Below are positions 48,633-57,994 of a stretch of DNA of 64,000 bases, piece after piece (within the stretch, counting starts at the first letter, position 1; each line of letters starts with the position of its first letter). The DNA is from a bacterium. GTDB taxonomy: Bacteria > UBA8248. Under the pieces are notes generated by a model. That model was not told the origin of the DNA. It did not search any database and saw only the letters and a list, made by a program, of their open reading frames with translations. The position numbers and the translations under genes were made by a program. The DNA lies in contig JAJDYR010000020.1 of the NCBI GenBank assembly GCA_022825065.1, positions 1 to 64,000 on the forward strand, given 5' to 3'.

Positions 48633-50516
48633 CTATCCCAAAAGCAATTTTGTGAAGGCTGGCAGATCACCGAATGCGATATAAATCAATATGTAGCCTG
48701 CGAGTTGATGAACATAGAAGTAGTACCTGACCCATCCGTCAAGATTCACGTCCGTGTAGTGTTGCTCGCGCAAATGGATGAACGGCACCAGCATATCAAC
48801 ACTATACCAAAAACCTAGCTTCTTAATTCTCACGCCCCACTTCTCTTCATAACAATCCTTGCTTATACGCAGCATGATTGTGCCAACTATGACGTTCAGC
48901 AATGCCCAGTACAGCCCCAAAAAGACCCGGGAACCGTAACCGTAACCTATGGTGATTTTGAAAAGTGTCAGAATAGTCCATCTGGCCAACGACGTATCAG
49001 GTTGAGCTCGCTCACGCTCACGATTTGCGTAGAGTATATCGTCCGCCATATCACTTAGTCCGGAGTCACGGAAAACGCTCGCCAGGTGCCGATATGGTTG
49101 CGGCGAATAAGTCTTATCTTTTTCAAGCCACTTGATAAACCAGTAATTTGCTCGCTTAACAGGCGCTTCTTTTCCGTCCGCGGCAAAGCGCTTGTATGTG
49201 AAGCCATCGAGTTCTAGGTGCTCGGGCCAGGCGTCTTCAGTGTCGTGGAGTGTGCCTACGCTGGCGTTACGCAGACCCAATTTGGGTGTCTCGCCTTTCC
49301 AATTGATTTTTTTTTCAGGCAACGCTCCAAGCCTGAAAGCTCCTTTTACATTGGATTCCGTGAGATCCAGTTCGTTTAGCGTGACGCCTCGCGCATTCAT
49401 GTTGGTACCGACCGAAACGGAAGCCATGTCGAGCTTGCCATTGAATATGGACTCATCCATTTCGATATGGCCACCAATCGTGGCGGATGATAAATCAAGC
49501 TTGTTCTCAAAGGTCGAACCAATCATGGAGAGTCCACCATCGAGTTGAGCTTGATTCAAGAAAACAATATCGCCAAATTTCGCGTTTCGCATGAGCAAAT
49601 TTCGCCCGATCGAAGCTGAATAAATACTGAGAAATCCTCCAATTTCAGAGCCGTTCATATCGAAATGGCCTCCAACCTTTGCTTCCCGTAAAACAACATC
49701 TCTGAATTCTGCATTTCGCATATACAGATTTTTGTCGATCTTGACAGAATTCATGACGAGCCAACCCCTGAATTTCGACCCACGCATATCGAGCAAGCCA
49801 TCAATCTCAGCCCTTCTCAAGTCAACCTTTCTAAATATCGCAGTCCTCATAAGCAGGTCGCCACCAATTTTGGCGGAACCCATGTCGAGTGTGCGCAAAA
49901 ATTTCGAACCTTCGAAAGAAACTAACCTCGATGTCCTGAAACGCTCCAGGTCAACCCTTGATTTAAAGAAAGAACGCTCAAGCATCAACGGCCACCCTAT
50001 CGATGCCTCCTCCAAATTGGTTCCTTTCCTGAAGTAAGCCCCATTGATGCGGACGCCTTGGTGCGGGATAGCACTGCGGAATGGCTCGTGAAGTAGGATA
50101 GTTTTCAGGAAACGCTGATTCAGCGTCCGCCGCCCTTTCGCCCATTTCTCATCATCTTCCAGGTTTCTCGGATCAAGTCTCTCTGTTTTCGGATTTCTCG
50201 GATTGAGTTTCCTTGCGCGCCGCCATCCATTGAAATCCGCGATTCGTCCTTCACAGATTTCTTTCCATGCCCATTTTTCTGCCTCGTTCCATTTGAGTAA
50301 TTCCTCCAAGTCGGGGTCTTCCGACAGATCGACTCTGCATTTCTCATTCGGTAGGGCGATTCCAGGTTTACACTCTTCGCACGCAATCGCTTTCTTATCT
50401 GTTTGAGCAAGGAGAATAGACGAACCGCTGAACAAGAAGCCCAACAAAGCGAGGAGAATGCTGGCGCACTTCACGAGTTGCATTGAACGCATGATCTCTA
50501 CAAATCCCTTACGCAT
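48633..50516 (-). CDS. Pentapeptide-repeat-like membrane protein
   Basis: This 627-residue protein starts with a hydrophobic leader (about 13-37), then has a long right-handed beta-helix-like repeat (about 160-400) with alternating LDMRGS, LYMRNAEF, HFDMNGSEIGG, LLMRNAKF and LDLSSATIGG units, and ends in two to four membrane segments (about 515-625: TILTLFKITIGYGYG, VFLGLYWALLNVIVG, YVHQLAGYILIYIAFG). Similar proteins with C-terminal ion-channel-like segments exist, but I cannot give a function. GC content is clearly lower than the flanks, suggesting transfer. ATG 50492 is an alternative start. Confidence 0.78.
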   Translation of the reverse strand: MRKGFVEIMRSMQLVKCASILLALLGFLFSGSSILLAQTDKKAIACEECKPGIALPNEKCRVDLSEDPDLEELLKWNEAEKWAWKEICEGRIADFNGWRRARKLNPRNPKTERLDPRNLEDDEKWAKGRRTLNQRFLKTILLHEPFRSAIPHQGVRINGAYFRKGTNLEEASIGWPLMLERSFFKSRVDLERFRTSRLVSFEGSKFLRTLDMGSAKIGGDLLMRTAIFRKVDLRRAEIDGLLDMRGSKFRGWLVMNSVKIDKNLYMRNAEFRDVVLREAKVGGHFDMNGSEIGGFLSIYSASIGRNLLMRNAKFGDIVFLNQAQLDGGLSMIGSTFENKLDLSSATIGGHIEMDESIFNGKLDMASVSVGTNMNARGVTLNELDLTESNVKGAFRLGALPEKKINWKGETPKLGLRNASVGTLHDTEDAWPEHLELDGFTYKRFAADGKEAPVKRANYWFIKWLEKDKTYSPQPYRHLASVFRDSGLSDMADDILYANRERERAQPDTSLARWTILTLFKITIGYGYGSRVFLGLYWALLNVIVGTIMLRISKDCYEEKWGVRIKKLGFWYSVDMLVPFIHLREQHYTDVNLDGWVRYYFYVHQLAGYILIYIAFGDLPAFTKLLLG

Positions 50517-50749
50517 ACCCGGTGGTTCTCCCTCGTAGCGCGTTTCATCTGGACCGAGTAGTCACGCGTGCGTAAAGCCGAATTTCTTTCATCATGGGTG
50601 AACTTCTATTGACATTAAAACAATGTCGTTGACATTATATCAATATCAGGAGATTCATCAAGCGTGAGAGCGCCTAGGCGCATGCACCCAGGCGAATCAT
50701 TTTTTCTTGTGGTTCAGACAACTGGGTACATACCCTCTGGAGGACCCAC
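50517..50749. promoter_or_regulatory. Divergent promoter region with tandem operator-like repeats
   Basis: Two 17-base inverted repeats lie in tandem: GACATT-AAAAC-AATGTC at 50611-50627 and GACATT-ATATC-AATATC at 50631-50647, each preceded by TT to give TTGACATT. TTGACA (50609-50614) with CATTAT (50633-50638) 18 bases later forms a plausible plus-strand promoter for the lipase-like gene, so a dimeric repressor bound there would block it. The arrangement resembles operators of MarR/TetR-type or toxin-antitoxin regulators. Confidence 0.45.
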
Positions 50750-52123
50750 ATGGCAGAACGCCCGATAGTCATCCTGCACGGATGGAGCGATACATCTGCG
50801 AGCTTTGAGCCTCTGGCAAGGCTCCTGCGAGCGAAGCTAAAAGAACAGGACGTATCGATCATTTCTCTGGCCGACTACATCAGCATGGAAGACGAAGTCC
50901 GCTTCGACGATGTTGCGTCAGCCATGGAAACAGCCTGGGACATTCATAATCTGCCGAAGGAAAAGGGCAGCATCGACGCTATCGTGCACAGCACCGGCGG
51001 CCTCGTGATTCGAGACTGGCTTCAGCGCTACTACGAACCTGAGAATGCCCCCATCAAGCATCTGGTCATGCTCGCACCGGCGAATTTCGGCTCCCCGCTT
51101 GCGCACAAGGGGCGATCGTTTCTCGGCCGCGTCTGGAAAGGCTTCTTCACCAAGCAGCCCGAAGGCGAACCTTTCGAGACCGGGACACACATCCTCAAGG
51201 GGTTGGAACTCGCAAGCCCATACACCTGGCAGTTGGCCGAGCGCGACCGCTTCGGCGATGGCGGCGCCATGTATCAGCCCGGCAACGTGCTGTGCACCGT
51301 GCTGGTCGGCAACACCGGTTATCGTGGGATCAGCGCCATCGCCAACGAAGACGGCTCGGACGGCACGGTGCGCATTTCAACGGCCAACATGGAATGCGTG
51401 CGGATACATGCGGAATTCCCGGCCAACCCCGACGAGGCAGGACACGACGTCACCTATATAATGGACGCTTCATCTGGAACAACGGCGTTCGGCGTGATGG
51501 ACGGCCATGATCACAGCTCAGTCAAATTGTCACACTTTGACCCCAACGCCTCTAGCGACGAAGTCATGCTCTCAAACATCCTCAAAGCGTTGACAATCGA
51601 AGACGAGCAATTCCAGGAGTGGCGCGACAGGTTGGCAGAGGACAACGATAAGTTGTTGCCCCGGACCGAATTGGACAGCAGCGGGAAACACGGATTCCAG
51701 AACACTGTCGTTCGCGTTGTGGACCAGTACGGGGTCGGCGTAGATGACTACCTTCTCGAGTTCTATGAAAAAGATGACGACAGGGAGGACCCCGTCGCCG
51801 AAACGTTCCACACTTCCGCCATCCGAGGCGTCCACAAATATTCGGATGACGCATCCTACCGAAGCGTCTACGTCGACTGCACGCAGTTGCGCGAGACAAT
51901 CGACAAGGTCGGTGAGCACTTGAGCGCAAGCGTTACCGCCTATCCGGAGATGAGCGAGCGAACGCCGGCTGGTTTCAAGACTCTCGGAAATGACGGAATC
52001 GGCGGCATTCGCATCAAAAAAGAGAAAATCAGCGAATTCTTTTCCCCTCATCGCACGGCGCTTGTCACCTTGCAGCTTACGCGACAGCAGTTGGATAGAA
52101 CTTTCCGCTTCCAGAACCCTTAA
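50750..52123 (+). CDS. Alpha/beta hydrolase, esterase/lipase-like
   Basis: This 457-residue protein has an N-terminal alpha/beta hydrolase core: PIVILHGWSDTSASFEPLA (oxyanion HG) and the nucleophile Ser in VHSTGGLVIRDWLQR. The rest of the triad may be Asp in NEDGSDGTVR and His in VMDGHDHSSV. Residues 270-457 are a separate mostly beta region (QNTVVRVVDQYGVGVDDYLLEFYEKDDD). It is not close to a known lipase family by sight. GGAGG precedes the ATG at 50750. It forms a divergent pair with the pentapeptide gene, and both are lower in GC. Confidence 0.78.
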   Translation: MAERPIVILHGWSDTSASFEPLARLLRAKLKEQDVSIISLADYISMEDEVRFDDVASAMETAWDIHNLPKEKGSIDAIVHSTGGLVIRDWLQRYYEPENAPIKHLVMLAPANFGSPLAHKGRSFLGRVWKGFFTKQPEGEPFETGTHILKGLELASPYTWQLAERDRFGDGGAMYQPGNVLCTVLVGNTGYRGISAIANEDGSDGTVRISTANMECVRIHAEFPANPDEAGHDVTYIMDASSGTTAFGVMDGHDHSSVKLSHFDPNASSDEVMLSNILKALTIEDEQFQEWRDRLAEDNDKLLPRTELDSSGKHGFQNTVVRVVDQYGVGVDDYLLEFYEKDDDREDPVAETFHTSAIRGVHKYSDDASYRSVYVDCTQLRETIDKVGEHLSASVTAYPEMSERTPAGFKTLGNDGIGGIRIKKEKISEFFSPHRTALVTLQLTRQQLDRTFRFQNP

Positions 52124-52358
52124 TCTATATGTTCGCCCCGTGTGAGGTTGTCTACTCATCCATCATAGTGTGCGATAAGACAAGGTGGAACTGCATATAC
52201 CCATCCAAATAGGTACTTCAAATTATATCTTCACCCAGCCAATCGATCCCGCTTAGGTTGCACAGATCGCCCTTGCCATGAATCCCCGTTTCGCCTAGAA
52301 TCCCGCGTCGTTGTCATCAAATTCATACGTCATCATTTGCAAGGATACGCCCGAACCC

Positions 52359-53075
52359 ATGTCCACCATCATCGGCGTCATTCATGCGACCCGCGTCGCG
52401 GTATCGCCCATTGAGGCCGCGTTCGGAATCCATTGGCCCGAAGCCGAAGTCGTCCAGTTCATGGACGAATCACTCATGCGCGATCTGGACGAAACCGGCC
52501 ATCTCACGCCCGCGATCAGCGAACGCGTGGAGAGCCTCGCGGATTTTGCTTACAAAGATGGCGCAGCGGCGATTCTCTACTCATGCTCGGCCTTCGGCCC
52601 GGCGATAGAGGCCGTTCAGGCGAGGCTCCCGGTTCCCGTCCTGAAACCCAACCAGGCGATGCTCGATGAGGCGCTGGCATTTGGAGGCCGCATCCAGATA
52701 CTCTCCACGTTCCGGCCGTCCGGCCCCTCGATAAGGCGCGAACTCGAAGCCCTGACCGAACAAAAAAGACTCGAGGTCGAAATCGACGACTCCTATGTAC
52801 CGGGCGCGCTCGACGCCCTCCAGGCGGGCGACCCGGACGCTCACGACACCCTCATCGCGGATGCCGCCGGCTCGCGAGCCGACGTCGTGCTCCTCGCGCA
52901 GTTCTCGATGGCGCGGGCGCGGGATGCGGTCTCCCGCCGCGTTGACGCGAAGGTGCTCAGCAGCCCCGTGAGCGCCGTCCTCGCGCTCAAGCGGATGATG
53001 CGCGCGCCTGCGAACGGGCACGCTCCAGCCGCAAACGGGACGGCGGCAACTTCCGCGCAACATCTATCCGCGTAG
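52359..53075 (+). CDS. Asp/Glu racemase-superfamily protein lacking the second catalytic Cys
   Basis: This 238-residue protein has the fold of aspartate/glutamate/hydantoin racemases and arylmalonate decarboxylases: GVIHATRVAVSPIEAAF start, YSCSAFGPAIEAV with the first active-site Cys, and VLLAQFSMARARDAV where the second Cys of true racemases (usually in a GC-x-G-M block) would be. Here that residue is Gln/Phe-Ser, so a two-base racemisation is unlikely; an isomerase, decarboxylase or non-catalytic role is more likely. Start is ATG 52359; a TTG at 52311 is in frame. Confidence 0.7.
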   Translation: MSTIIGVIHATRVAVSPIEAAFGIHWPEAEVVQFMDESLMRDLDETGHLTPAISERVESLADFAYKDGAAAILYSCSAFGPAIEAVQARLPVPVLKPNQAMLDEALAFGGRIQILSTFRPSGPSIRRELEALTEQKRLEVEIDDSYVPGALDALQAGDPDAHDTLIADAAGSRADVVLLAQFSMARARDAVSRRVDAKVLSSPVSAVLALKRMMRAPANGHAPAANGTAATSAQHLSA

Positions 53076-53472
53076 TTTCACGACCTTATCCTGGATGGTC
53101 TTCCCCCGCAGGGGCCGTTCGCGAACGCCCCCTACGCCGCCTCGACCCGTAGATCGTCGTCATTCCGGCATCATTCCCGACTGAGAAAGGAGGGATTGAC
53201 CGGAATCCATTTGCGGATGTGGGTGAATACACAACGGTGTTTCATTTCCCACCGATGCGCGGGGACCCGGACGAGAGGCGAAAGGCGTAAAAAATGGATT
53301 CCGGCTTTCGCCGGAATGACGGTGAACACTCTCGATTGGGGGGGAGTCAACAACCCCCTTCCGGGCGGACACATCGGTCCGCCCCTGCGAAGACGCTATC
53401 CCCTCACCCGCCTTGCCCCGCTCTCCACGCCGGTGGATAATGGCGTTTTCTCTTACATCTTGAGTTTCTCAC
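53076..53472. other. Intergenic region with family B and C repeats
   Basis: This 397-base gap contains a family B half (53106-53136), a family C element (53157-53322) and another family B half in inverse orientation (53362-53391). The B halves flank the C element like an insertion into a B pair. No gene was seen before the transporter at 53473. Confidence 0.5.
53157..53322. repeat. Family C palindromic element, copy 2, inside a family B pair
   Basis: Ends are CGTCATTCCGGCATC and CGCCGGAATGACGG. An internal GACTGAGAAAGGAGGGATTGAC run matches the copy at 7611-7804. The right end has the hairpin GGATTCCGGCTTTCGCCGG. The element is flanked by inverted family B halves at 53106-53136 and 53362-53391. 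Confidence 0.78.
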
Positions 53473-54357
53473 TTGTTCGATTCACTCCATCCCAACCTGA
53501 TGGCGCTTCTTTCGGCGTTTTTCATCTCGGTCGCAAGAACGCTCTACCGGGGCGCGCTCATGAGCCTGAGTCCGCTCGTGACGACGGTGATCGCGACCAT
53601 CATCACGACCATCTTCGCGCTCGGCCTCTACGCGACGGGCGAGGGACTCGACCACTGGCCGCTCTACGGCATCCTGTGGTTCGCGCTCGTGGGCGCGGTC
53701 GGCGGACTGGGCGGACGCTACATGGGGATGATATCCATCAAGCTGGTAGGGCTGGCCCGCACGCCCATCCTGACGCAGACGGGCCTCGTCTGGTCCTCGG
53801 GGCTGGCCGTGATTCTGCTCGGCGAGAGGCTCACCCCCCTCGTCGCGCTGGGGACGCTCGCCATCATGGCCGGCGGCGTCCTGCTCCTCTACGACAAGAA
53901 AGCCGCCCAGAGGCGCATCCCGCTCACCTACTACCTCATCCCCGTGACGGGTGCTGCGTTCGCGAGCGTCTCCCACATCGTGCGCAAATACGGCTTCGTC
54001 CACATCCCTTCGGTCACGCTGGGGATGGGGGTCTCGAACATGACGACGCTCACGCTATTGCTTGCGAGCGCCTTTTTCTTCCCGGCGCTCCAGATGAAAA
54101 GCAGCCCTTTCACCCGCCATTCGCTCCTCATCACCGCCCTGGGTGCTACGTGCAACTTTCTGGCCGCGTTCTTCTTCTGGTGGGCGATCAAGGACGGCGA
54201 GGTCATCCAGGTGGTTCCCATCAACCGGCTCTCGATCCTGATCGTCATCCTCTTCTCCTGGCTGTTCTTCAGGAAACAGGAGCGCGTGAGCGCGCAGGTC
54301 ATCATCGGCGGGGCGTGCTCGGTGCTGGGCGCATGGGCCGTCGTGTGGGGGAAGTGA
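53473..54357 (+). CDS. EamA/DMT-family transporter
   Basis: This 294-residue membrane protein has about ten helices in two EamA repeats (about 5-135 and 150-290), like exporters of amino acids or other small metabolites. The first repeat ends VLLGERLTPLVALGTLAIMAGGVLLL (the typical E-x-L-x-x-x-x-x-x-G motif), and the second ends WLFFRKQERVSAQVIIGGACSVLGAWAV. The start is a TTG at 53473 without a clear ribosome site; an internal ATG at 53500 (MALLSAFF) is possible. It is single and adjacent to a racemase-like gene. Confidence 0.82.
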   Translation: MFDSLHPNLMALLSAFFISVARTLYRGALMSLSPLVTTVIATIITTIFALGLYATGEGLDHWPLYGILWFALVGAVGGLGGRYMGMISIKLVGLARTPILTQTGLVWSSGLAVILLGERLTPLVALGTLAIMAGGVLLLYDKKAAQRRIPLTYYLIPVTGAAFASVSHIVRKYGFVHIPSVTLGMGVSNMTTLTLLLASAFFFPALQMKSSPFTRHSLLITALGATCNFLAAFFFWWAIKDGEVIQVVPINRLSILIVILFSWLFFRKQERVSAQVIIGGACSVLGAWAVVWGK

Positions 54358-54397
54358 TGTCTGGGGCGGGCGATGCACCCTTTGATGTCGGACCTCC

Positions 54398-55414
54398 CTA
54401 CGGCGTTTCCACTTGCGCCCATCCCCCCGCCTCAGATGACTCCAGCATGGCCGAGAGCAGCGCGACGAGGGCGGCTCCTTCGCGCCCGTCGGTGAACGGG
54501 GGCGCATCGCCGCGCACGCTCTGCGCGAAAGACGCCATGTGGCGGGCGATCATGTCGGTCTTCTCGACCGCGAGGACCTCGGGCGCCTCCTCGCCCTGCC
54601 TGTGGATGACGAGGCCGGGCGCAGTGGGCGTCCCGCCCCCAGGGTCGGCGTTCACGTAGAGGTTCGCCTCGGTTCCGAACAGGGAAAGCTGGTAGCGGCG
54701 CGGCGTCACGAAGCTCGAACTCACCTGTGCGGTTACGCCTGAGGCGAACCGGAGCGCGCCCGAGGCGGTGTCCGGTATCCGCCCCGACGCCATTTTCCGC
54801 TCCAGCACGGCGAAGGCTTCTTCGACGGGACCCAGGAGGTACTTCAGGATGTCGAGAAGGTGAAAGCCCGGCCCCGTGAACGGCCCGAGAGGCGATTCTG
54901 CGGGGTCGTCGCGCCAGATTTCCCTTCCGTAGTTGCGGGCGCGCGGGTTGCCGAAATGCCCCGCCGCCTGCGTCACCTCGCCGAGCGCGCCCTCGTCCAG
55001 CAGCGCCTTCGCCTGCTGGACCGACGCCACCCAGCGCCAGCAATGCCCGACCATCAGGACGACGCCCGCACGCTCGCAGGCCTCCACGCAGGCGCGGGCG
55101 TCACTTAATGTGACGGCGATCGGCTTCTCCACGAACACGTGCTTCCCGGCCCGGGCCGCCGCGAGGACTTGCTCCTTATGCGCGCTGTGGGGCGTGGTGA
55201 GGAGGACGGCGTCGATATCCGGGTCTTCGAGTATGGCCGCATAGTCGGGACAGGGCCTGCAACCGTATTTTCGCGCGAACGCTTCTTTCCGCTCGTCCGA
55301 CCTCGTATGGCAAGCGGCGATTTCGAGCCCCGGCGTCTTCCGGACCCCCTCCGCCAGCACCCCGGCCCAGCGGCCCAGCCCGACGCAACCCAGACGAATG
55401 TTTTCTCCGCTCAT
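54398..55414 (-). CDS. Gfo/Idh/MocA-family oxidoreductase
   Basis: This 338-residue NAD(P)-dependent oxidoreductase acts on sugars or cyclitols. The Rossmann start is IRLGCVGLGRWAGVLA; VLLTTPHSAH and the signature HVFVEKPIAVT (catalytic Lys) follow; then VGHCWRW and the C-terminal alpha/beta domain. The ATG at 55412-55414 (MSGENIRLG) is preferred; the frame starts three codons earlier. It is divergent from the SDR gene, with 110 bases between them. Confidence 0.88.
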   Translation of the reverse strand: MSGENIRLGCVGLGRWAGVLAEGVRKTPGLEIAACHTRSDERKEAFARKYGCRPCPDYAAILEDPDIDAVLLTTPHSAHKEQVLAAARAGKHVFVEKPIAVTLSDARACVEACERAGVVLMVGHCWRWVASVQQAKALLDEGALGEVTQAAGHFGNPRARNYGREIWRDDPAESPLGPFTGPGFHLLDILKYLLGPVEEAFAVLERKMASGRIPDTASGALRFASGVTAQVSSSFVTPRRYQLSLFGTEANLYVNADPGGGTPTAPGLVIHRQGEEAPEVLAVEKTDMIARHMASFAQSVRGDAPPFTDGREGAALVALLSAMLESSEAGGWAQVETP

Positions 55415-55524
55415 GCCGGGCAATATACCACCACGCCCCCGAAACGATAAAATTCCCCTTGCGACTGCCCATATCGCGGCGGATGAATTAGGATGGGGCT
55501 TTCACACTACCGGGAGGCGCGCCG

Positions 55525-56262
55525 TTGTCGCCAGAAACGATTCAAGGAAAAACCTGCATCGTCACCGGCGCGAGCCGGGGTATCGGGCGCGGCTGCGCGG
55601 TGGCGTTGGGAGGCGAAGGCTGCCGCGTGGCGGTGAACTACCGCGAGCGCGCGGACGAGGCGGAGGAGACCCGCCGCGAGATAGAAGAGGCGGGCGGGGA
55701 GGCCTTCATCATTCAGGCGGATGTATCGGACGCTCAAGACGTGCGCCGCCTCGTGGAGGAAACGAGAAAACGCTTCGGCCCCGTCTCGATTCTCGTCAAC
55801 AACGCAGGGATCGCCATCCAGAAGCCCTTTGACGAACTCACCGAATCGGACTGGGACGCCACGATCGACGTGAATCTCAAATCCGCGTTCCTGCTCACCC
55901 GGGCCGTCCTGCCCGACATGCGAGAGGCGCGGTGGGGCAGAATCGTCAACGTCTCATCGAACGCCGCCTTCACGGGCGGGCGCGTCGGGCCGCACTACGC
56001 GGCTTCGAAGGCGGGCATGCACGGCCTGACCCACGGCTATGCCGCCGCCCTGGTGAAAGAAGGCGTCACGGTGAACAGCGTGGCGCCCGCCCTCATCGAC
56101 ACCGACATGACGACGCAGGACCTGCGCACCTCCACGCCGAACACGCCGATGGAGCGGTTCGGGACGGTGGAGGAGACGGTCGACGCCGTCATGATGATGA
56201 TCCGGAACGCCTTCGTCACGGGCCAGACCCTCCTGGTGAACGGCGGCAATTACTTCCACTAA
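55525..56262 (+). CDS. SDR-family oxidoreductase (FabG-like)
   Basis: This 245-residue short-chain dehydrogenase has TGASRGIGRG (cofactor), NNAG, the catalytic Ser in NVSSNAAF, and YAASKAGMHG (Y-x3-K). It ends with LVNGGNYFH. FabG-like ketoreductases use NADPH, supported by the Arg after the glycine-rich loop (NYRERADEAE). The start is TTG 55525 with GGGAGG seven bases upstream. It is followed by a TPP enzyme 37 bases later, and the pair may form and reduce an acyloin or keto acid. Confidence 0.85.
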   Translation: MSPETIQGKTCIVTGASRGIGRGCAVALGGEGCRVAVNYRERADEAEETRREIEEAGGEAFIIQADVSDAQDVRRLVEETRKRFGPVSILVNNAGIAIQKPFDELTESDWDATIDVNLKSAFLLTRAVLPDMREARWGRIVNVSSNAAFTGGRVGPHYAASKAGMHGLTHGYAAALVKEGVTVNSVAPALIDTDMTTQDLRTSTPNTPMERFGTVEETVDAVMMMIRNAFVTGQTLLVNGGNYFH

Positions 56263-56299
56263 TCCATATCATTTCCATCAATACCCAGAGGCCAGACAG

Positions 56300-57994
56300 A
56301 TGAGAAACGCAAACGGCGCATCCTTGCTGCTCGAAACCCTGCTCGATGAGGGCGTGACGCACCTGTTCGGGAACCCGGGCACGACGGAGCTTCCCCTGAT
56401 GGACGCGCTCGTGAACGAGGAGCGGCTCAGGTTCATCCTCACGCTGCACGAGGGCGTGGCGATATCGGCGGCGGAGGGCTACGGCCTGAGCACCGGAAAA
56501 CCCGCCGCCATCAACCTCCACGTCGCGCCCGGTCTCGGCAACGCGATGGGGCTTCTCTACAACGCCAAGCGCTCGGGCGCGCCCATGCTCGTCACCGCCG
56601 GCAACCAGCCCCAGAGCGGACATTTTCAGGAAATCATCCTCTACGACGATCTCGCGCGCATGGCGGAGCCCCTCGTGAAGTGGTCGTACGAGGTGCGCCG
56701 CGTCGAGGACCTGGAGCAGGCCGTTCGGCGCGCCGTGAAGGTGTCCATGACGCCGCCGACGGGCCCCGTGTTCCTCTCCCTGCCGGGAGACGTCATGCTG
56801 GCCATAGCCTCCGGTCTTAAGGAAAAGCCCACGCGCATCCACACGCGCTTCGCCGCATCGGCGGAATCGGTCGAGGCGGCCGCCGCGCTCATCGCGAAGG
56901 CGGAGCGGCCCTGTATCGTCTCGGGTTCCGGCGCCGCGCACTCGGGCGCGCTGGACGAGCTGGCAGCGTTCGCAGACCTTATCGGCGCCAAGGCGTTCGA
57001 GGAGAACTTCGCCAACTTGATTACTTATCCCATGGCGCACCCGCTCTACGCCGGGAAACTCCCCATCCTCGCCAGACCCTTGCGGGAGCGCCTCTCAGAG
57101 CACGACCTGGTGTTCCTGGTCGGCACGGAGGTTTTCCTGTTCTCATACCCCGCCGACGTGCGCCCGCTGCCCGAAAGCTGCCGGGTCGTTCACCTGGACT
57201 TGAACGCATGGGAGATGGGCAAGAACTTCGGCCTGGACGCCGCACTCTACGGCGACCCCAAAACCACCCTTCCCGTTCTGACGGAAGCCGTGGCGAGGGC
57301 GCAGACGGCGGATGAGGCGGCGGGGGCGAAAGCGCGCGCGGAGCGAATCGCGGCGGAAAACCAGAGCGCGCGCGAGGCCGTCCCGGCCCCGGCGGAGCAA
57401 AGCGATTACTCGCAAGGCATGTCCCTTCCCGCCTTTCACCGCGCACTCGGCGCGGGCGCGCCCGACGGCGCCGTGTGGGTGGATGAGGCGCTGACCTCCG
57501 CGGGCCCCGGCTTCCGCCGAGCGGTGGGACGGACGGCCTCCCAGATTTTCGGCAGAAAGGGCGGCGGCATCGGGAACGGCCTGCCCATGGCGCTGGGGGC
57601 GAAGATAGCGACGCCCGACCGCCCCGTCATCTGCCTCTCGGGCGACGGCTCCGCCATGTATTCCAACCAGACCCTCTGGACGGCGGCGAAATACGGCGTC
57701 GGCGCCGTCTTCGTCATCGCGAACAACGGGGCCTACCATATTCTCAAAGGGCGCGTGCTGGCGCTCGACGGCAAGGCGAAGGAGTTTCACCGCTTCGTCG
57801 GCATGGACCTGACGGAACCGAACCTCGACTTCATCAAACTGGCGGAATCGATGGGCGTGGACGCCGCGCGCGTCCATTCGCCGGATGAGTTGGAAGCGTG
57901 TCTTGCAGAAGCCGCAAGTGGCGACAAACCCTATCTCATCGACGCTATCGTGAAACCCAACCCTTTGGGCGGTGCGCCTCCACAGGAGCTTTGA
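56300..57994 (+). CDS. Thiamine-diphosphate-dependent decarboxylase/synthase (benzoylformate decarboxylase/ALS-like)
   Basis: This 564-residue TPP enzyme decarboxylates a 2-keto acid or condenses it. The N-terminal domain has LFGNPGTTELPLMDAL (as in benzoylformate decarboxylase) and the catalytic Glu in TLHEGVAISAAEGYG. The cofactor site is the GDGSAMYSNQTLWTAAKYGV...IANNG block (GDG-x24-NN). The substrate cannot be fixed, and acetolactate synthase, pyruvate oxidase and phenylglyoxylate decarboxylase remain open. It follows an SDR gene on the same strand. Confidence 0.88.
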   Translation: MRNANGASLLLETLLDEGVTHLFGNPGTTELPLMDALVNEERLRFILTLHEGVAISAAEGYGLSTGKPAAINLHVAPGLGNAMGLLYNAKRSGAPMLVTAGNQPQSGHFQEIILYDDLARMAEPLVKWSYEVRRVEDLEQAVRRAVKVSMTPPTGPVFLSLPGDVMLAIASGLKEKPTRIHTRFAASAESVEAAAALIAKAERPCIVSGSGAAHSGALDELAAFADLIGAKAFEENFANLITYPMAHPLYAGKLPILARPLRERLSEHDLVFLVGTEVFLFSYPADVRPLPESCRVVHLDLNAWEMGKNFGLDAALYGDPKTTLPVLTEAVARAQTADEAAGAKARAERIAAENQSAREAVPAPAEQSDYSQGMSLPAFHRALGAGAPDGAVWVDEALTSAGPGFRRAVGRTASQIFGRKGGGIGNGLPMALGAKIATPDRPVICLSGDGSAMYSNQTLWTAAKYGVGAVFVIANNGAYHILKGRVLALDGKAKEFHRFVGMDLTEPNLDFIKLAESMGVDAARVHSPDELEACLAEAASGDKPYLIDAIVKPNPLGGAPPQEL

